In this document: positions 41,194-51,297 of the stretch, piece after piece
Numbering within the stretch: the first letter of the stretch is position 1
Layout of the letters: every line of letters starts with the position of its first letter
NCBI GenBank assembly: GCA_049334165.1
Contig: JBEGHD010000017.1
Direction: 5' to 3' (one strand)
Source of the DNA: JBEGHD01 sp049334165
GTDB lineage: Bacteria; Bacteroidota; Bacteroidia; Flavobacteriales_D; Sanyastnellaceae
DNA length: 64,000 bases
The notes under the pieces: generated by a model
Databases searched by the model: none
Told to the model about the DNA's origin: nothing
The model's input: only the letters and a program-made list of their open reading frames with translations
Translations under genes and position numbers: made by a program

Positions 41194-44139
41194 TTAGCGA
41201 ATGACTGTGATATGCCCTTTTTGGGTTACAACCCTTTTTGAGGCGGTGGTTGTCACTTTCAGGGTCCAGTTGTAAACTCCAGGAGTCACCATGTAATCTT
41301 CCACGCCACCTAGCCAAACAGTATTTTCAAGGTCGTAAGATTCGTAAATCATCTTGCCCCATCGGTCAAAAATCCGGAACTCAAAATCTTGTTTCGAAAC
41401 ACCACTAAAAACGGGAATGAGCACATCGTTAAGACCGTCCCAGTTGAGAGTAATAGTGTTTGGGATGTAGACGTGAAATTCCTCATCGACAAAAATGGCG
41501 TGTGAAACGGTATCTCTACATCCGTTGCTATCTGTGATGTACAGGTTGATGAGCTGACTTCCCGGAACTTCGAACGTGTAGATCGGATTTTGATTAGTGA
41601 GAACATCTCCATTCGAAAACTCCCATTCGTACTCTGTTACATCGCCTATTGATTCATCTGTGAACTCGACCTCCCCGTTAAGAGTAGATGGGTTGTCAGG
41701 AGAAAAGCTAAAGTGAGCTTGTGGTTTTTCAAACACCGTTATCAAATCATCGTACTCCACCATGTTTGAGCAGTTGTTGTTGTCCACAACAGTCAGAGAA
41801 GGCGTATACACTCCGCTGGCAGTGTAAGTATGTGAAACAGTTCCGCAATCAATCTCTGTTTGACCATCGCCAAAATCCCACTCACAAAGGCCACTGTCGC
41901 CATCATTCTGAAATTGGATAGTGAGAGGCTGACAGCCCTCCATTTGATTTGGAGTAAACTCCACAGTTGGAAGTGAGTTCACAGTGATCTGAATGCTTTG
42001 CAGGCTATTGCAGCCAAAACTATTTTCAAATGCGTATTCGATGGTGTGGGTTCCGGCTCCGGCCAATGAAGGAGAGAATTCGCCAGTTTCATCATCTGTA
42101 ATTCCCGGCCCCGACCACTCTCCACCAGCGTTTACAGTGTTGAGCATTAGGTTGGCTGCATCTATACAAACCGGATTCACAGGAGTGATTGGAGAAGCTG
42201 GATCCACCACAACTATGTCCACGTTGTCTTGATCTCCGCACAATCCACTAATGGTGTAGGTGATGTTCCAGGATCCTGCGCCCGCAGTGGAAGGATCGAA
42301 TGTCCCATCTGAAGAGTTTGTAATTCCATTGCCGCTCCATTGTCCGCCAGGATCAACTGCCGTTAATTGCACTGGGGCAGCGTCAATACAAATGGAGTCC
42401 ATCGCAGAGATGGTCGCATCCTGATCTTCGAATACCGATACCACTTCTGTATCAGAGGTTATACAAATGTCATTGAATTCATAGGTGATGGTGTGATCAC
42501 CGGGGCCGGCCTGTGCCGGAGAAAATTCACCGGTCTGTGCATCCACTATTCCAGGTCCCGACCACACGCCTCCTGTTTCTGCAGCTGTAAAAATTTCGTT
42601 TGCGAAGGATTCGCACACATCACTAATAGGATCGATGGTCGGGTCTGGTGGAGATAGAATGACAATGTCGATTTCATCATCTGCACTGCATTGTCCGGTG
42701 ATTTCATAAGAAATTGTTGAAGTCCCTGGACCTGCTATTTGAGGATCGAATGTTCCTACGTTAGGATCGGTAATTCCCGGTCCGCTCCATTGTCCACCAG
42801 TATCTGCTGCGGATAGGTCGAAAGGTGTTTCGTTTACACAAAGCGTGTCCACTGGATCGATAGTTGGGTCTAGTGCAGGTTCTACCGTCACATCCAGAGT
42901 CGTGGAATCCTGACAGGTTGTGCCCACAACATAGCTGATGGTGTGTGTGCCACTGCCGGCCACACCTGGGTCGAAAGTTCCTACGGTTGAATCAGTTATT
43001 CCATTCCCAAACCATTCACCACCAGGAGTTATGGCAATGAAGTTTGTAGAATTCCCATTCTCGCAGTAAGTGTCGTTGGAGAGAATTGTTCCGTTTGGAG
43101 TAATGGTGGGTGTTACTAACACTTGTTCTTGTGATTGACATCCAGTGGTCTGAGAAGTCACCGTAACAGTGTATTGAGTGGTAAACTGCGGGCTCACAGT
43201 AATTGAGGTACCACTTTGATTTCCGGGTTGCCAAATGAAATCAGAGCTACTGCTGTCTGCAGAAACAGCCTGAAGTGTTACTGACTCGCCCTGGCAGATT
43301 GTTACATCGGGAATACTGGCCAAATCCGGATCGGGTGGAGTGGTAACTGTAACTGTGTCAGTGTAGCTACAAACCGGAACGAAAGAAATGTCGTCTAGCG
43401 CGAAATCGTTACCTGCCTGAAGTGTGTTGAGGTTTTCAATGGCGATGTCGGCAGTTGTGCTCGCTCCAGAGTTCCAGATCACAAAGAAGTTCTGCCAGTT
43501 GCAGGTGCTAAAGGGCAGGTTCAGGTTACTCCCGACTTGATTTCCATTGACCGAAAAATTCAATTCCCCAGGGTTGTCAGAAACCGCAGACATTGCCCAC
43601 ACAGAGAACATGTAATCGGTGTTTGGTTGTACGGTTACGGTCTGCGACCAAACTTGCTGACCCGGGGTGTTGGCACCATTCACGCCAAGAAGGTTTCCTG
43701 TGGCATCTCCTGTGGTGTGATCATAGCAAAAAACAAAATCATTATGCGTGTCTTGTGTGTTGGGTGCGACTGTATAGGTGCCTTCGAGAGATAGAGGACC
43801 ATAGGCTCCACCCATACCCTCATCGTAATCGGAATCAAATCCCGAGATTCCATTTGAAAAATCACCATTTACAACCACGTTCGTCCCGGATACGACTGTT
43901 GCCGTGCAGCTATACTGACCAGGCGAAGAAACATTTATTGAGCTTCCGTTTTGATTGTTGCTCCAGAGATAACTGTCCATTCCGGGTGTGGCATTCAAGG
44001 TTACGCTTGAGTTGCAGTCGATCAAAGTGTCGTTACCGATAGTAAAGTTGTCATTGCAACCGCTTTGTGAAATCCCGGAAATTGACAATGACATGCAGGA
44101 TAAGAGAAACAGCATCCGCAAAATGGAAAGTGTTGGCAT
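41194..44139 (-). CDS. T9SS type B surface protein with GGxWSG repeats and PKD domains
   Basis: About 981 residues from the chosen ATG, which gives signal peptide MPTLSILRMLFLLSCMSLSISG. Parts in order: a 'GNDTLIDC' Ig-like unit; a jelly-roll module of about 170 residues starting 'VVNGDFSNGISGF' and ending 'GNDFALDDISF'; an Ig-like unit; five repeats of about 75 residues with 'GG.WSG.GI.D' and 'AG.GT.TI.Y'; two PKD domains ('WDFGDGQ', 'WEFSNGD'); and a gliding-motility-type C-terminal domain (type B: 'IFDRWGKMIYES', 'GVYNWTLKV', 'KGHITVIR'). It is a surface or released adhesin-like protein, sister of the next gene. Confidence 0.9.
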   Translation of the reverse strand: MPTLSILRMLFLLSCMSLSISGISQSGCNDNFTIGNDTLIDCNSSVTLNATPGMDSYLWSNNQNGSSINVSSPGQYSCTATVVSGTNVVVNGDFSNGISGFDSDYDEGMGGAYGPLSLEGTYTVAPNTQDTHNDFVFCYDHTTGDATGNLLGVNGANTPGQQVWSQTVTVQPNTDYMFSVWAMSAVSDNPGELNFSVNGNQVGSNLNLPFSTCNWQNFFVIWNSGASTTADIAIENLNTLQAGNDFALDDISFVPVCSYTDTVTVTTPPDPDLASIPDVTICQGESVTLQAVSADSSSSDFIWQPGNQSGTSITVSPQFTTQYTVTVTSQTTGCQSQEQVLVTPTITPNGTILSNDTYCENGNSTNFIAITPGGEWFGNGITDSTVGTFDPGVAGSGTHTISYVVGTTCQDSTTLDVTVEPALDPTIDPVDTLCVNETPFDLSAADTGGQWSGPGITDPNVGTFDPQIAGPGTSTISYEITGQCSADDEIDIVILSPPDPTIDPISDVCESFANEIFTAAETGGVWSGPGIVDAQTGEFSPAQAGPGDHTITYEFNDICITSDTEVVSVFEDQDATISAMDSICIDAAPVQLTAVDPGGQWSGNGITNSSDGTFDPSTAGAGSWNITYTISGLCGDQDNVDIVVVDPASPITPVNPVCIDAANLMLNTVNAGGEWSGPGITDDETGEFSPSLAGAGTHTIEYAFENSFGCNSLQSIQITVNSLPTVEFTPNQMEGCQPLTIQFQNDGDSGLCEWDFGDGQTEIDCGTVSHTYTASGVYTPSLTVVDNNNCSNMVEYDDLITVFEKPQAHFSFSPDNPSTLNGEVEFTDESIGDVTEYEWEFSNGDVLTNQNPIYTFEVPGSQLINLYITDSNGCRDTVSHAIFVDEEFHVYIPNTITLNWDGLNDVLIPVFSGVSKQDFEFRIFDRWGKMIYESYDLENTVWLGGVEDYMVTPGVYNWTLKVTTTASKRVVTQKGHITVIR

Positions 44140-44222
44140 CTCGAAGCGATCAAAGAGTGGAATAAATAAATTAACGACAGATTGAAGTCTAAACATTTAG
44201 CTTGAAGCTTTTTTGAATTAGG

Positions 44223-46223
44223 TTATCGAACAAGAGTGATATAACCGCTCATGCTTTTTTCTGAAGAGTTGTCTCCTCCGATGAAGGAATATTTTACCGT
44301 CCAGTAGTAAACACCTTCGGGCATATCATTATCTTTTCTTTTTCCGTCCCAGGCCGCAGTCGGATTAGAAGTACTCCATACCTCTTTACCCCAGCGATTA
44401 AAAATTCTGAGGTCGTACTCAGTGAACAGACAATCCTGTCCTCCAATCCTCGTGAATTCATTGTTGTAGTTGTCATCATTAGGAGTGAAAATGTTGGGCA
44501 TTTCAAAGACGCAATTGCATGAAGGGATGAAGTCGATTAAGAAGCTTTGCGGTTCTGAAACACAGTTGCCAACTGCTGCAACGACAGTGTAAATAGTAGC
44601 ATCAGCCGGAGACACTACCACAGAAGATCCTGTAAGATTTCCCGGAGACCAGCCGAAAGTAGCGCCTGACTGATCAGACTGAGCACTCAGCGAAGCAGAA
44701 CTTCCCGGGCAAATGAGCGTGTCTGAAGGGGCGTACAACTCTGGAACCGGATTGACATCGACAGAGAAAGTTGCCGGCTCGCTGGTACAAAACCCGTCAA
44801 ATGCAGTTACGGAATACTCCGTGCTCGATGAGGGTGAAACCACTATTTGATCCGTTGTTTCACTGTTGCTCCATTCGAAATCTACATTCGGAGTTGTGGA
44901 ACTTGCAATCAGCAAAGCATCATCACCTTCGCAAATAGAATTGCTTCCATCGATGGAGACGGAAGGTGGCGTTTGAACAACCACCGTAAAGTCCATTTCA
45001 GCATTACAGCCGGAACCAGACTCTCCAAAAACCGTGTATGTTGTAGTCGATTCCGGAGAGAGTGTAACTTCATCTCCTTCCAGATCTCCCGGAGACCAGG
45101 TGTAGCTCATGTTTGCAAAGTCAGATTCGACATTGAACGTTGTCGATTCTCCGGGGCAGATGGTGTCATTTCCAGTTAACATCAGCTCAGGACTATCTTC
45201 AACACTCACAATCACACTTCCCTGTGCAGAGTTGCAGTTTTGAGGAGAAGTGGCAATCACGGAGTAGAGATTGTTCGATTCTGGCGAAACCGTAATTTCT
45301 GATCCCTGAATTGCACCTGGTTGCCAAAGAAAAGTGCTTCCCGGCACGCTCGAGCTTGCTGTAAGTATTACAGAATCTCCAGCACAAATCGTTTGATTTT
45401 CAGACACTGTCAATTGTGGAATTGGCGGCTGTGAAACTTCTATCGAATCAGTGTAGATGCAAACAGGAGCAAAGCTAATATCGTCAATGGCGAAGTCATT
45501 TCCGGAAGGGGAGATGTTTTGGTTAACGATTGAAATGTCGGCATCTGTATTTGGACCAGATTCCCAGGTTACGTAGAACTGGCTCCATTCACAAGTTACA
45601 GCTGGCAGTTCAAAAGTTTCTCCAATTTGGTTTCCGTTGATAGAAAAATTGAGTTGGCCAGGGTTGCTGCCTACAACAGACATTCCCCAAACCGAAAAAA
45701 TATAAGTTGAATTGGGAGTCACTGTGACCGTCTGTGACCAGATTTCTTGCCCTGCTGTAGACGCACCGTTGACCACCATCATAGAGCCTGTGGCGTCTCC
45801 ACTTGTGTGATCAAAACAGTCTACAAAGTTGTCGTGTGTTTCGTCCGCATTTGCTGCGATGGCGTAAGTGCCTTCACTCGAGAGCAGGCCAAAAGTACCA
45901 CCTGTTCCAACGATGTAAGAACTGGTGAATCCAGAGTACCCATCAGAAAAGTCTCCATTCTGAACTTCAGATGATTCCTGCTCAATTAGGTTTACACTGT
46001 AAACTCCAGGCTGACTAACTGTAATCGACTGGTTGCTTGAGTTGGTGCTCCAGTCATATTCAAATCCTTCAGGTGCAGTAAGAGTAATGCTTGATCCACA
46101 GTTTAATACAGTGTCATTTCCAAGGGAAAACTCGTACTCACAATCCTGGCTGAATCCTTTAAGGCTAAAAATGCCTGATAAGAGAGCTATCGCAAATACA
46201 TTCAAAAGATACCGCTTCGTCAT
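44223..46223 (-). CDS. T9SS type B surface protein with Ig-like repeats (sister of the neighbour)
   Basis: About 666 residues with signal peptide MTKRYLLNVFAIALLSGIFS; the ATG is preferred to a TTG two codons earlier. The N-terminal Ig-like unit and the 'VQNGDFSDGYSGF' to 'GNDFAIDDISF' jelly-roll module are clearly homologous to the adjacent 981-residue protein. The middle differs: four Ig-like repeats with 'ICPGES' and 'WSPG....V.VSP....Y.V' take the place of the GGxWSG units. The type B end is 'IFNRWGKEVWST', 'GVYYWTVKY' and 'SGYITLVR'. The pair arose by duplication with exchange of the middle part. Confidence 0.9.
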   Translation of the reverse strand: MTKRYLLNVFAIALLSGIFSLKGFSQDCEYEFSLGNDTVLNCGSSITLTAPEGFEYDWSTNSSNQSITVSQPGVYSVNLIEQESSEVQNGDFSDGYSGFTSSYIVGTGGTFGLLSSEGTYAIAANADETHDNFVDCFDHTSGDATGSMMVVNGASTAGQEIWSQTVTVTPNSTYIFSVWGMSVVGSNPGQLNFSINGNQIGETFELPAVTCEWSQFYVTWESGPNTDADISIVNQNISPSGNDFAIDDISFAPVCIYTDSIEVSQPPIPQLTVSENQTICAGDSVILTASSSVPGSTFLWQPGAIQGSEITVSPESNNLYSVIATSPQNCNSAQGSVIVSVEDSPELMLTGNDTICPGESTTFNVESDFANMSYTWSPGDLEGDEVTLSPESTTTYTVFGESGSGCNAEMDFTVVVQTPPSVSIDGSNSICEGDDALLIASSTTPNVDFEWSNSETTDQIVVSPSSSTEYSVTAFDGFCTSEPATFSVDVNPVPELYAPSDTLICPGSSASLSAQSDQSGATFGWSPGNLTGSSVVVSPADATIYTVVAAVGNCVSEPQSFLIDFIPSCNCVFEMPNIFTPNDDNYNNEFTRIGGQDCLFTEYDLRIFNRWGKEVWSTSNPTAAWDGKRKDNDMPEGVYYWTVKYSFIGGDNSSEKSMSGYITLVR

Positions 46224-46253
46224 GGACAATTAAGTTTGAAGGTTTTTCAGTTA

Positions 46254-46287
46254 AAAAAAGCTGGCTGACTGAGAACTCTCAGCCAGC
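46254..46287 (-). terminator. Terminator of the lectin-containing T9SS gene
   Basis: GCTGGCTGA and TCAGCCAGC (9 bp, with an inner GAG/CTC pair) followed on the - strand by seven U. It lies 19 bases after the stop and separates this gene from the type B pair. Confidence 0.88.
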
Positions 46288-46305
46288 CAACATAAAATGT
46301 GCAGG

Positions 46306-49300
46306 TTATTGTCTATTAATCAATTTCAATTCGAATACACCAGCTGGCGAGTGAACTTTGATGAAATAAAGTCCACCTTCAAGATTCAGGTTTCTCAGCT
46401 GTATGTCAGCATTAAAATGATCCTGAATTCTCAGTACCAACTTTCCTGAGATGTCATAAATTTCAACTCGTTCAACGGTGAGGCCTTCTTCATTGCCAAT
46501 TGTGAAATTGTTTTGTGCAGGGTTCGGGTAAATGGAAAGTCCCGCATCGCTGGCGGATATCTCAGTAATGCTGGTGGCAATATCCACCACTTCGGAAGCA
46601 GTGGCGTCCTCGCAACTTACGGCACTACTCACTGTAACCGAAACGGTGTACTCACCAAAATCGGGGTAGGTGTGAAGCTCTGTGGCAGAGTTGCTCGTCA
46701 GAGTTGTTCCATCGCCAAAGTCCCACTCGTAGGTATCAACGTTTTGAGGGTTTTGTGCAGTGATAATCGCATCGAGGCCATCGTTCACAACAGTAATTCC
46801 ATCGACAGATGAAGGCTGGGCAACATTGATAGAGATGGCATCAATATCAGTGCAGCCTGCAGTGTCGGTCACCATCACCCAGTAGCTTCCAGTAGTAGAA
46901 ACCTCCAGGGTTTGCTCCATGCTGTCATCACTCCAGAGGTAAGTGCTGCCTTCATTTCCTGCGTCAAGCGTAGTCGTTTCTCCTTCGCAGATGTTGATTT
47001 CTTCACCGAGTTCAACCACAGGGTTGATGTCATTGATTTCATACGTGCCGATCATGCTGCTGCATTCACTGTCCGAAGCATTTGCCATCCACACATTATA
47101 GGTGCCAGGTTCGAGATTAGCGAATGTGCTTTCTCCCTGCCATTCTGTTGGCATTTGTTCGTCTTCAGTAATTCCGAAATCGATTCCTTTGTAGCTTATT
47201 TCAAGGTTGTCGATAGCGTGGCGAAGAGCATCTCCACCGGTGTGTGCGCCAAAAGTGTGCACCCAGGTAGATTGATCAGCTTCTAAATATTCTGGAGGAA
47301 GCTGCACGTTGTTAAACAGGATGGTGCCACCGAGAATAACCGTCACTTTTCCATCCGCTGAAACGTTGATCTCGACCGGTACGTCAGTTGCAGTTTTCCA
47401 CGACATGTTTGTGTTGTATCCGAGTACTCCTTGAGAATTCGGTCCCATTTGCGCAGTACCGGTGTATCCATAAGTGAGGTAAACACCTCTTGAGTTTCCA
47501 TTAGAACCTGAGTTGTCAGCCGAATCAAAGATTACGCGTAGTTTGCTACCTCTTCCGTGGCCTGGGTTGTTTCCCCCAGTTTCTTGAGCGTCATCACCGA
47601 AGCTGTAGGAAAGCCCATCACCTCCGCCTGTACCGAAGTTGTTGAGTGGTTGGTCTGCTGTCATGTCAAAAGAGACAGAGTAAGCTGCATGCGACCAATA
47701 GATGTCATTAGCTTCTGGATAAATCGAGAAGCTCCCGCGCACACCGGCTAGCGATTCAGTGAGAACAAGCCTGCCATCACTTATTTGAGTGTTGTCAAAA
47801 GCTTCTACAGTGGTGTCAGCATCAAAAGATGATGTGAAATCATTTGAGTAGAAAATTTCTTCACCCAGCTGGCCGAAAATGTCGCTCAAAATGATGCTTC
47901 CCTGTGGTGTGTTGCAGTTCACATCAACTGTGTTTGCCTCGGCACCAAAACCAACCTGAATATTTGAATTTCCATAAGAGAAGATTGTGTCTTCAGGGCA
48001 AGTAGAGCTTTGCATTTGAACGTAGTAATTGTAGTTACCATCTTCAGCGGGAGTAAATGCATATTGAGAAATCGCACTCCATGCTTGCACTACATTAGTG
48101 TCGGCATCGAGCCACTGAAACTCCCAGTTGCCTCCGCCCGAAACACCTTCAGGAGTGTTGTCAACATCCATGATCACCAGTTCGCCAGACTCGCAAAGTG
48201 CAGTTGGATTGGTGATGGTCGATATGGTGACATCCTGCACTGGAATAACAGAAGCCGAAGCTGTGTTTGTGCATCCGTTTGCATCAGTGCCCACTACTGA
48301 ATAGTTTCTTTGTTCTGTGGCAGTAGTGGTGACGCTGGCGCCAGTTGTGCCGCTGAGCTCCACGTCAGGAGACCAAACGTAAGAGTCTGCTCCCGTTGCA
48401 GTGAGTATCGCCTCACCGTCCGTGCAAATCGCATAAGATCCTGGTGTAATTGCAACCACGGGAAGAGGTGCGATAGTAATTTCCACAGGATCAGAAATGT
48501 CTGTTTCGCTAGAAGCAGTGCACGTTACTGTGGCTCTGTATTGAGTTGTTTCATTGGGAGAAGTGATGTTCAGGTTGCTATTGGTCTCACCTTCAATGTC
48601 TTCCCAGCCATCACCAATGTTTTGCTGCCATTGATAATCAATTCCAGAGAAAGTCACGTAGCTGTTTTCCAAAGAAATACTCAAATTTTCAGCAGCGCCT
48701 TCGCAAAGCGTATCGTTTTCAAGTGAAGACAATATAGCAGCCCCAACATCTAGTGTTCCAGAGCACTCTTCGAATGGAGTCACTACCATTTGCATGTAAT
48801 TGTATCCGTTTAGAGTTCCGCTGCCGAAACCTCCTGAATTTGGAGGTGATTGTGGGTTGGGATTGGTACCATCGCTGTAGTAATAGATGGATTGGGCAGT
48901 TCCCGTTTGGTTGAAACCCCAGCTCGCAGCTGGAAAAGAACTGAAACCAGGTGTGTTTTCATCGGTTGCCACAAGCAGGTTTCCACCCGTATAGGCAAAA
49001 GGAGTATCGAGAATAATCTCCATCCATCCTTCGGAGGCCGGCACTGTCACCGATCCAGAGTAGACCTGAGTGAGGTTGCTATAATCCTCCCAGTCGCTAT
49101 TTCCCGAGAATGAGTTTTTATTCGTGTTACCCAGCAGTATCGACCAATTGGCCGTACTGTTATTGGTATTGCCACTTTGGTAATAAAAGCGGATACTGGA
49201 AATGATTCCTCCTTCACCTCCAGCATCTTCAATGGCCTCCTGAAGTACGATCGATTGAGAATATGTGTAACCGTAGTAAGAATAGATAGGAGCAAAGCTT

Positions 49301-49422
49301 GTTGAGCCGTTGCCATCTCCGATGGTTAAATCGAGTTGTGCGTTTGCAACTGAGCTGCCGAAACCAAAGATTAAAGCAAGGCTCAGAAGTCTTAAGGTTC
49401 TGGCAAGTAGATGTTTAGTCAT
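46306..49422 (-). CDS. T9SS type A protein with L-type lectin-like and PKD domains
   Basis: The 1038-residue protein has a signal peptide (MTKHLLARTLRLLSLALIFG). A beta domain at about 30-215 ('YGYTYSQSIVLQEA', 'ISSIRFYYQSG') resembles the N-terminal module of Bacteroidota proteases and adhesins. Ig-like units follow. About 515-750 reads like an L-type lectin ('GGGDGLSYSFGDDAQ', 'KLRVIFDSADN', 'VTVILGGTILFNNV'), which could bind glycans. Then come an Ig-like unit, a PKD domain ('YEWDFGDGTTL') and a type A sorting domain ('LSIYPNPAQNNFTI', 'GLYFIKVHS'). No catalytic motif seen. Confidence 0.9.
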   Translation of the reverse strand: MTKHLLARTLRLLSLALIFGFGSSVANAQLDLTIGDGNGSTSFAPIYSYYGYTYSQSIVLQEAIEDAGGEGGIISSIRFYYQSGNTNNSTANWSILLGNTNKNSFSGNSDWEDYSNLTQVYSGSVTVPASEGWMEIILDTPFAYTGGNLLVATDENTPGFSSFPAASWGFNQTGTAQSIYYYSDGTNPNPQSPPNSGGFGSGTLNGYNYMQMVVTPFEECSGTLDVGAAILSSLENDTLCEGAAENLSISLENSYVTFSGIDYQWQQNIGDGWEDIEGETNSNLNITSPNETTQYRATVTCTASSETDISDPVEITIAPLPVVAITPGSYAICTDGEAILTATGADSYVWSPDVELSGTTGASVTTTATEQRNYSVVGTDANGCTNTASASVIPVQDVTISTITNPTALCESGELVIMDVDNTPEGVSGGGNWEFQWLDADTNVVQAWSAISQYAFTPAEDGNYNYYVQMQSSTCPEDTIFSYGNSNIQVGFGAEANTVDVNCNTPQGSIILSDIFGQLGEEIFYSNDFTSSFDADTTVEAFDNTQISDGRLVLTESLAGVRGSFSIYPEANDIYWSHAAYSVSFDMTADQPLNNFGTGGGDGLSYSFGDDAQETGGNNPGHGRGSKLRVIFDSADNSGSNGNSRGVYLTYGYTGTAQMGPNSQGVLGYNTNMSWKTATDVPVEINVSADGKVTVILGGTILFNNVQLPPEYLEADQSTWVHTFGAHTGGDALRHAIDNLEISYKGIDFGITEDEQMPTEWQGESTFANLEPGTYNVWMANASDSECSSMIGTYEINDINPVVELGEEINICEGETTTLDAGNEGSTYLWSDDSMEQTLEVSTTGSYWVMVTDTAGCTDIDAISINVAQPSSVDGITVVNDGLDAIITAQNPQNVDTYEWDFGDGTTLTSNSATELHTYPDFGEYTVSVTVSSAVSCEDATASEVVDIATSITEISASDAGLSIYPNPAQNNFTIGNEEGLTVERVEIYDISGKLVLRIQDHFNADIQLRNLNLEGGLYFIKVHSPAGVFELKLINRQ

Positions 49423-49785
49423 GAGATTAGATTTTGTTTGATATAAAGGTTCACTTTGGTATTGAGAAGTTGCATAATTATTAATGATTTAATTATCTGC
49501 TTGAAGGTTAGTTAGTTGGCTTTCCGAAACAGTTGGAGCTAACAAGGCCTCCTCGATTGATAGATTTCCGAGAGGTAATAAAATGGTAAAGGGGGACAGC
49601 ATGTCCTTGGTATTTCTCATTTGCTTCGTGATTGAGAGCTGATCTAAGGTCAATTTAGCAAGACATCACAGGAGAAATACTATTTAAAGTACACAACTGG
49701 TGCCTCTGTAAGGTAGAAAGACCTACACAACAGATACTCGGCAAGTGATTAAGGTGTTGATTTATAGGTGTTTGGTTGGTTTTAT
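49423..49785. other. 363-bp intergenic region without recognised features
   Basis: Between two - strand genes. No reading frame, strong hairpin or consensus promoter was found; it must contain the start of the lectin-containing gene's transcript. Confidence 0.45.
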
Positions 49786-51207
49786 TTAGACTGACTTAAA
49801 CCAATTGTAGAGGTCATGATTTGTAGGGATATTAAGCCTTTTTCTGATCCTGTACTTTTTATTCTGTACAGTTCGCACCTCAATGAAAGTCCACTTAGCA
49901 ATGTTTTTTGTTGAAATATTAAGCTTCAAAAGCGCGCAAAACTCAATCTCAGAATTTGAGAGGCCAGGATTTATATCCAACAATTTTTTTGAAAAATCCG
50001 GGTAGACTTTTTCAAAAGTTGGAATGAACGCGGGATCATTGTTTTTCGCTAGATCAATCAGGGATTTATACTGAGATTGCCATTGTTTATCCTCAGAGAG
50101 GTTTTGGTTTTCTCTTCTCTTATATCCAAAGAAGATGATAACTACGACTATCACCAAACCGACAATTGAAGTGAGAATCCACCATAGATTTGAGCTCGAG
50201 TTACTTTCCTTCTTTTTTTCTTGCTCAACTTCCATCACTTCTCTCAAAGAATTGTACTTGCTTTGTAAGATCGATATCTCATATTCCTGGAGTTTGTTTT
50301 TGTAAACTATCGCACTGTCTTTCTTGCCCAAAGTATCGTAAAGTGATACCAAACCTGAGTATATCTCCTTGATTCTGAGTTCTCCTCCACTTTGCTCGTG
50401 TAGGTCCAGAGCATTATGAAAGTAGTCCAATGCCTTTTGATGGTTTTGCCTCTCCAGATTTACTTTACCAAGCGTAAAGTAATTCATCATCGTTACACGG
50501 TCATCGTTATTAACATTGTCTGGCATCAACGCAATTGATTCCAGGGCATAGTATTCAGCAAAGTCCAGATTAAAAGATAGATATGCAATTGCGATGTTTG
50601 AGTAGTTGAGATATTGATATTGTCTGACAGACTCCGGGTCTTCCAGTGCATCATAACTTTTAATTACTTGCTGTAGCTTTTCAACCGCTTTTCGTGGTTC
50701 ATCCTTTTTTAGGTAAACATCTGCAAAGCTGGTCAGTACATTAGCTCGAGTTAAGATAGTTCTTGTACTTTCATCCTTTTCGTTTTCCAGGGTTTCCAAC
50801 GCCACGTCTAATCGCGCAAGAGCCTTGTCGTGCCAGTTGTTAACCGAATAAGCCTCAGCAAGATAGATGTTGGCCATCACGGTGGTGTAAGTGTTCTTGA
50901 GTTCTTGAGCATTTTTGAGAAGCACCTTAGAAGTCTGGATAAGGCTATCGGTCTTATTTTTTTGATAATAATACCTGCACCTTCGATCCAGCAGAATTAA
51001 CTGTGACATTGAATCTTCCAGCAATCGAGCCTCATTCAAAAGGAAATCAATATTGCTATTGGCCTCGTCAAGATTTTTTTGGAAAAGCCGACCATTCTCA
51101 GATATTTTTTCTTCAAGTTGCTTTTTGTTGAGTGATTGCGAATAGGTATTCGGACCGCTGAATAGCAAAACTGTGAAAAATGTAATTAAGATCAGCTTAA
51201 AAGGCAT
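49786..51207 (-). CDS. TPR membrane protein with LuxR-like HTH output
   Basis: About 473 residues from the ATG that gives signal peptide MPFKLILITFFTVLLFSG. A periplasmic part of about 300 residues is made of TPR repeats ('VRQYQYLNYSNIAIAYLSF', 'YFTLGKVNLERQNHQKALDY'). One membrane helix ('WWILTSIVGLVIVVVIIFFG') and a cytoplasmic C-terminal HTH follow ('PGLSNSEIEFCALLKLNI', 'STKNIAKWTFIEVRTVQNKKYRI'). Proteins of this plan are one-component regulators in Bacteroidota. It sits between surface-protein genes and may control them. A TATCTTTG box on the - strand (51386-51393) lies about 180 bases upstream, without a clear -33. Confidence 0.85.
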   Translation of the reverse strand: MPFKLILITFFTVLLFSGPNTYSQSLNKKQLEEKISENGRLFQKNLDEANSNIDFLLNEARLLEDSMSQLILLDRRCRYYYQKNKTDSLIQTSKVLLKNAQELKNTYTTVMANIYLAEAYSVNNWHDKALARLDVALETLENEKDESTRTILTRANVLTSFADVYLKKDEPRKAVEKLQQVIKSYDALEDPESVRQYQYLNYSNIAIAYLSFNLDFAEYYALESIALMPDNVNNDDRVTMMNYFTLGKVNLERQNHQKALDYFHNALDLHEQSGGELRIKEIYSGLVSLYDTLGKKDSAIVYKNKLQEYEISILQSKYNSLREVMEVEQEKKKESNSSSNLWWILTSIVGLVIVVVIIFFGYKRRENQNLSEDKQWQSQYKSLIDLAKNNDPAFIPTFEKVYPDFSKKLLDINPGLSNSEIEFCALLKLNISTKNIAKWTFIEVRTVQNKKYRIRKRLNIPTNHDLYNWFKSV

Positions 51208-51297
51208 TTGCTCAAATAGATGACTTTGTGATTTATCCAACTCTAGCTTAAAACATTGACTTAAAACTAACTGGCAAAATTTATAAAAAGAGAACAC

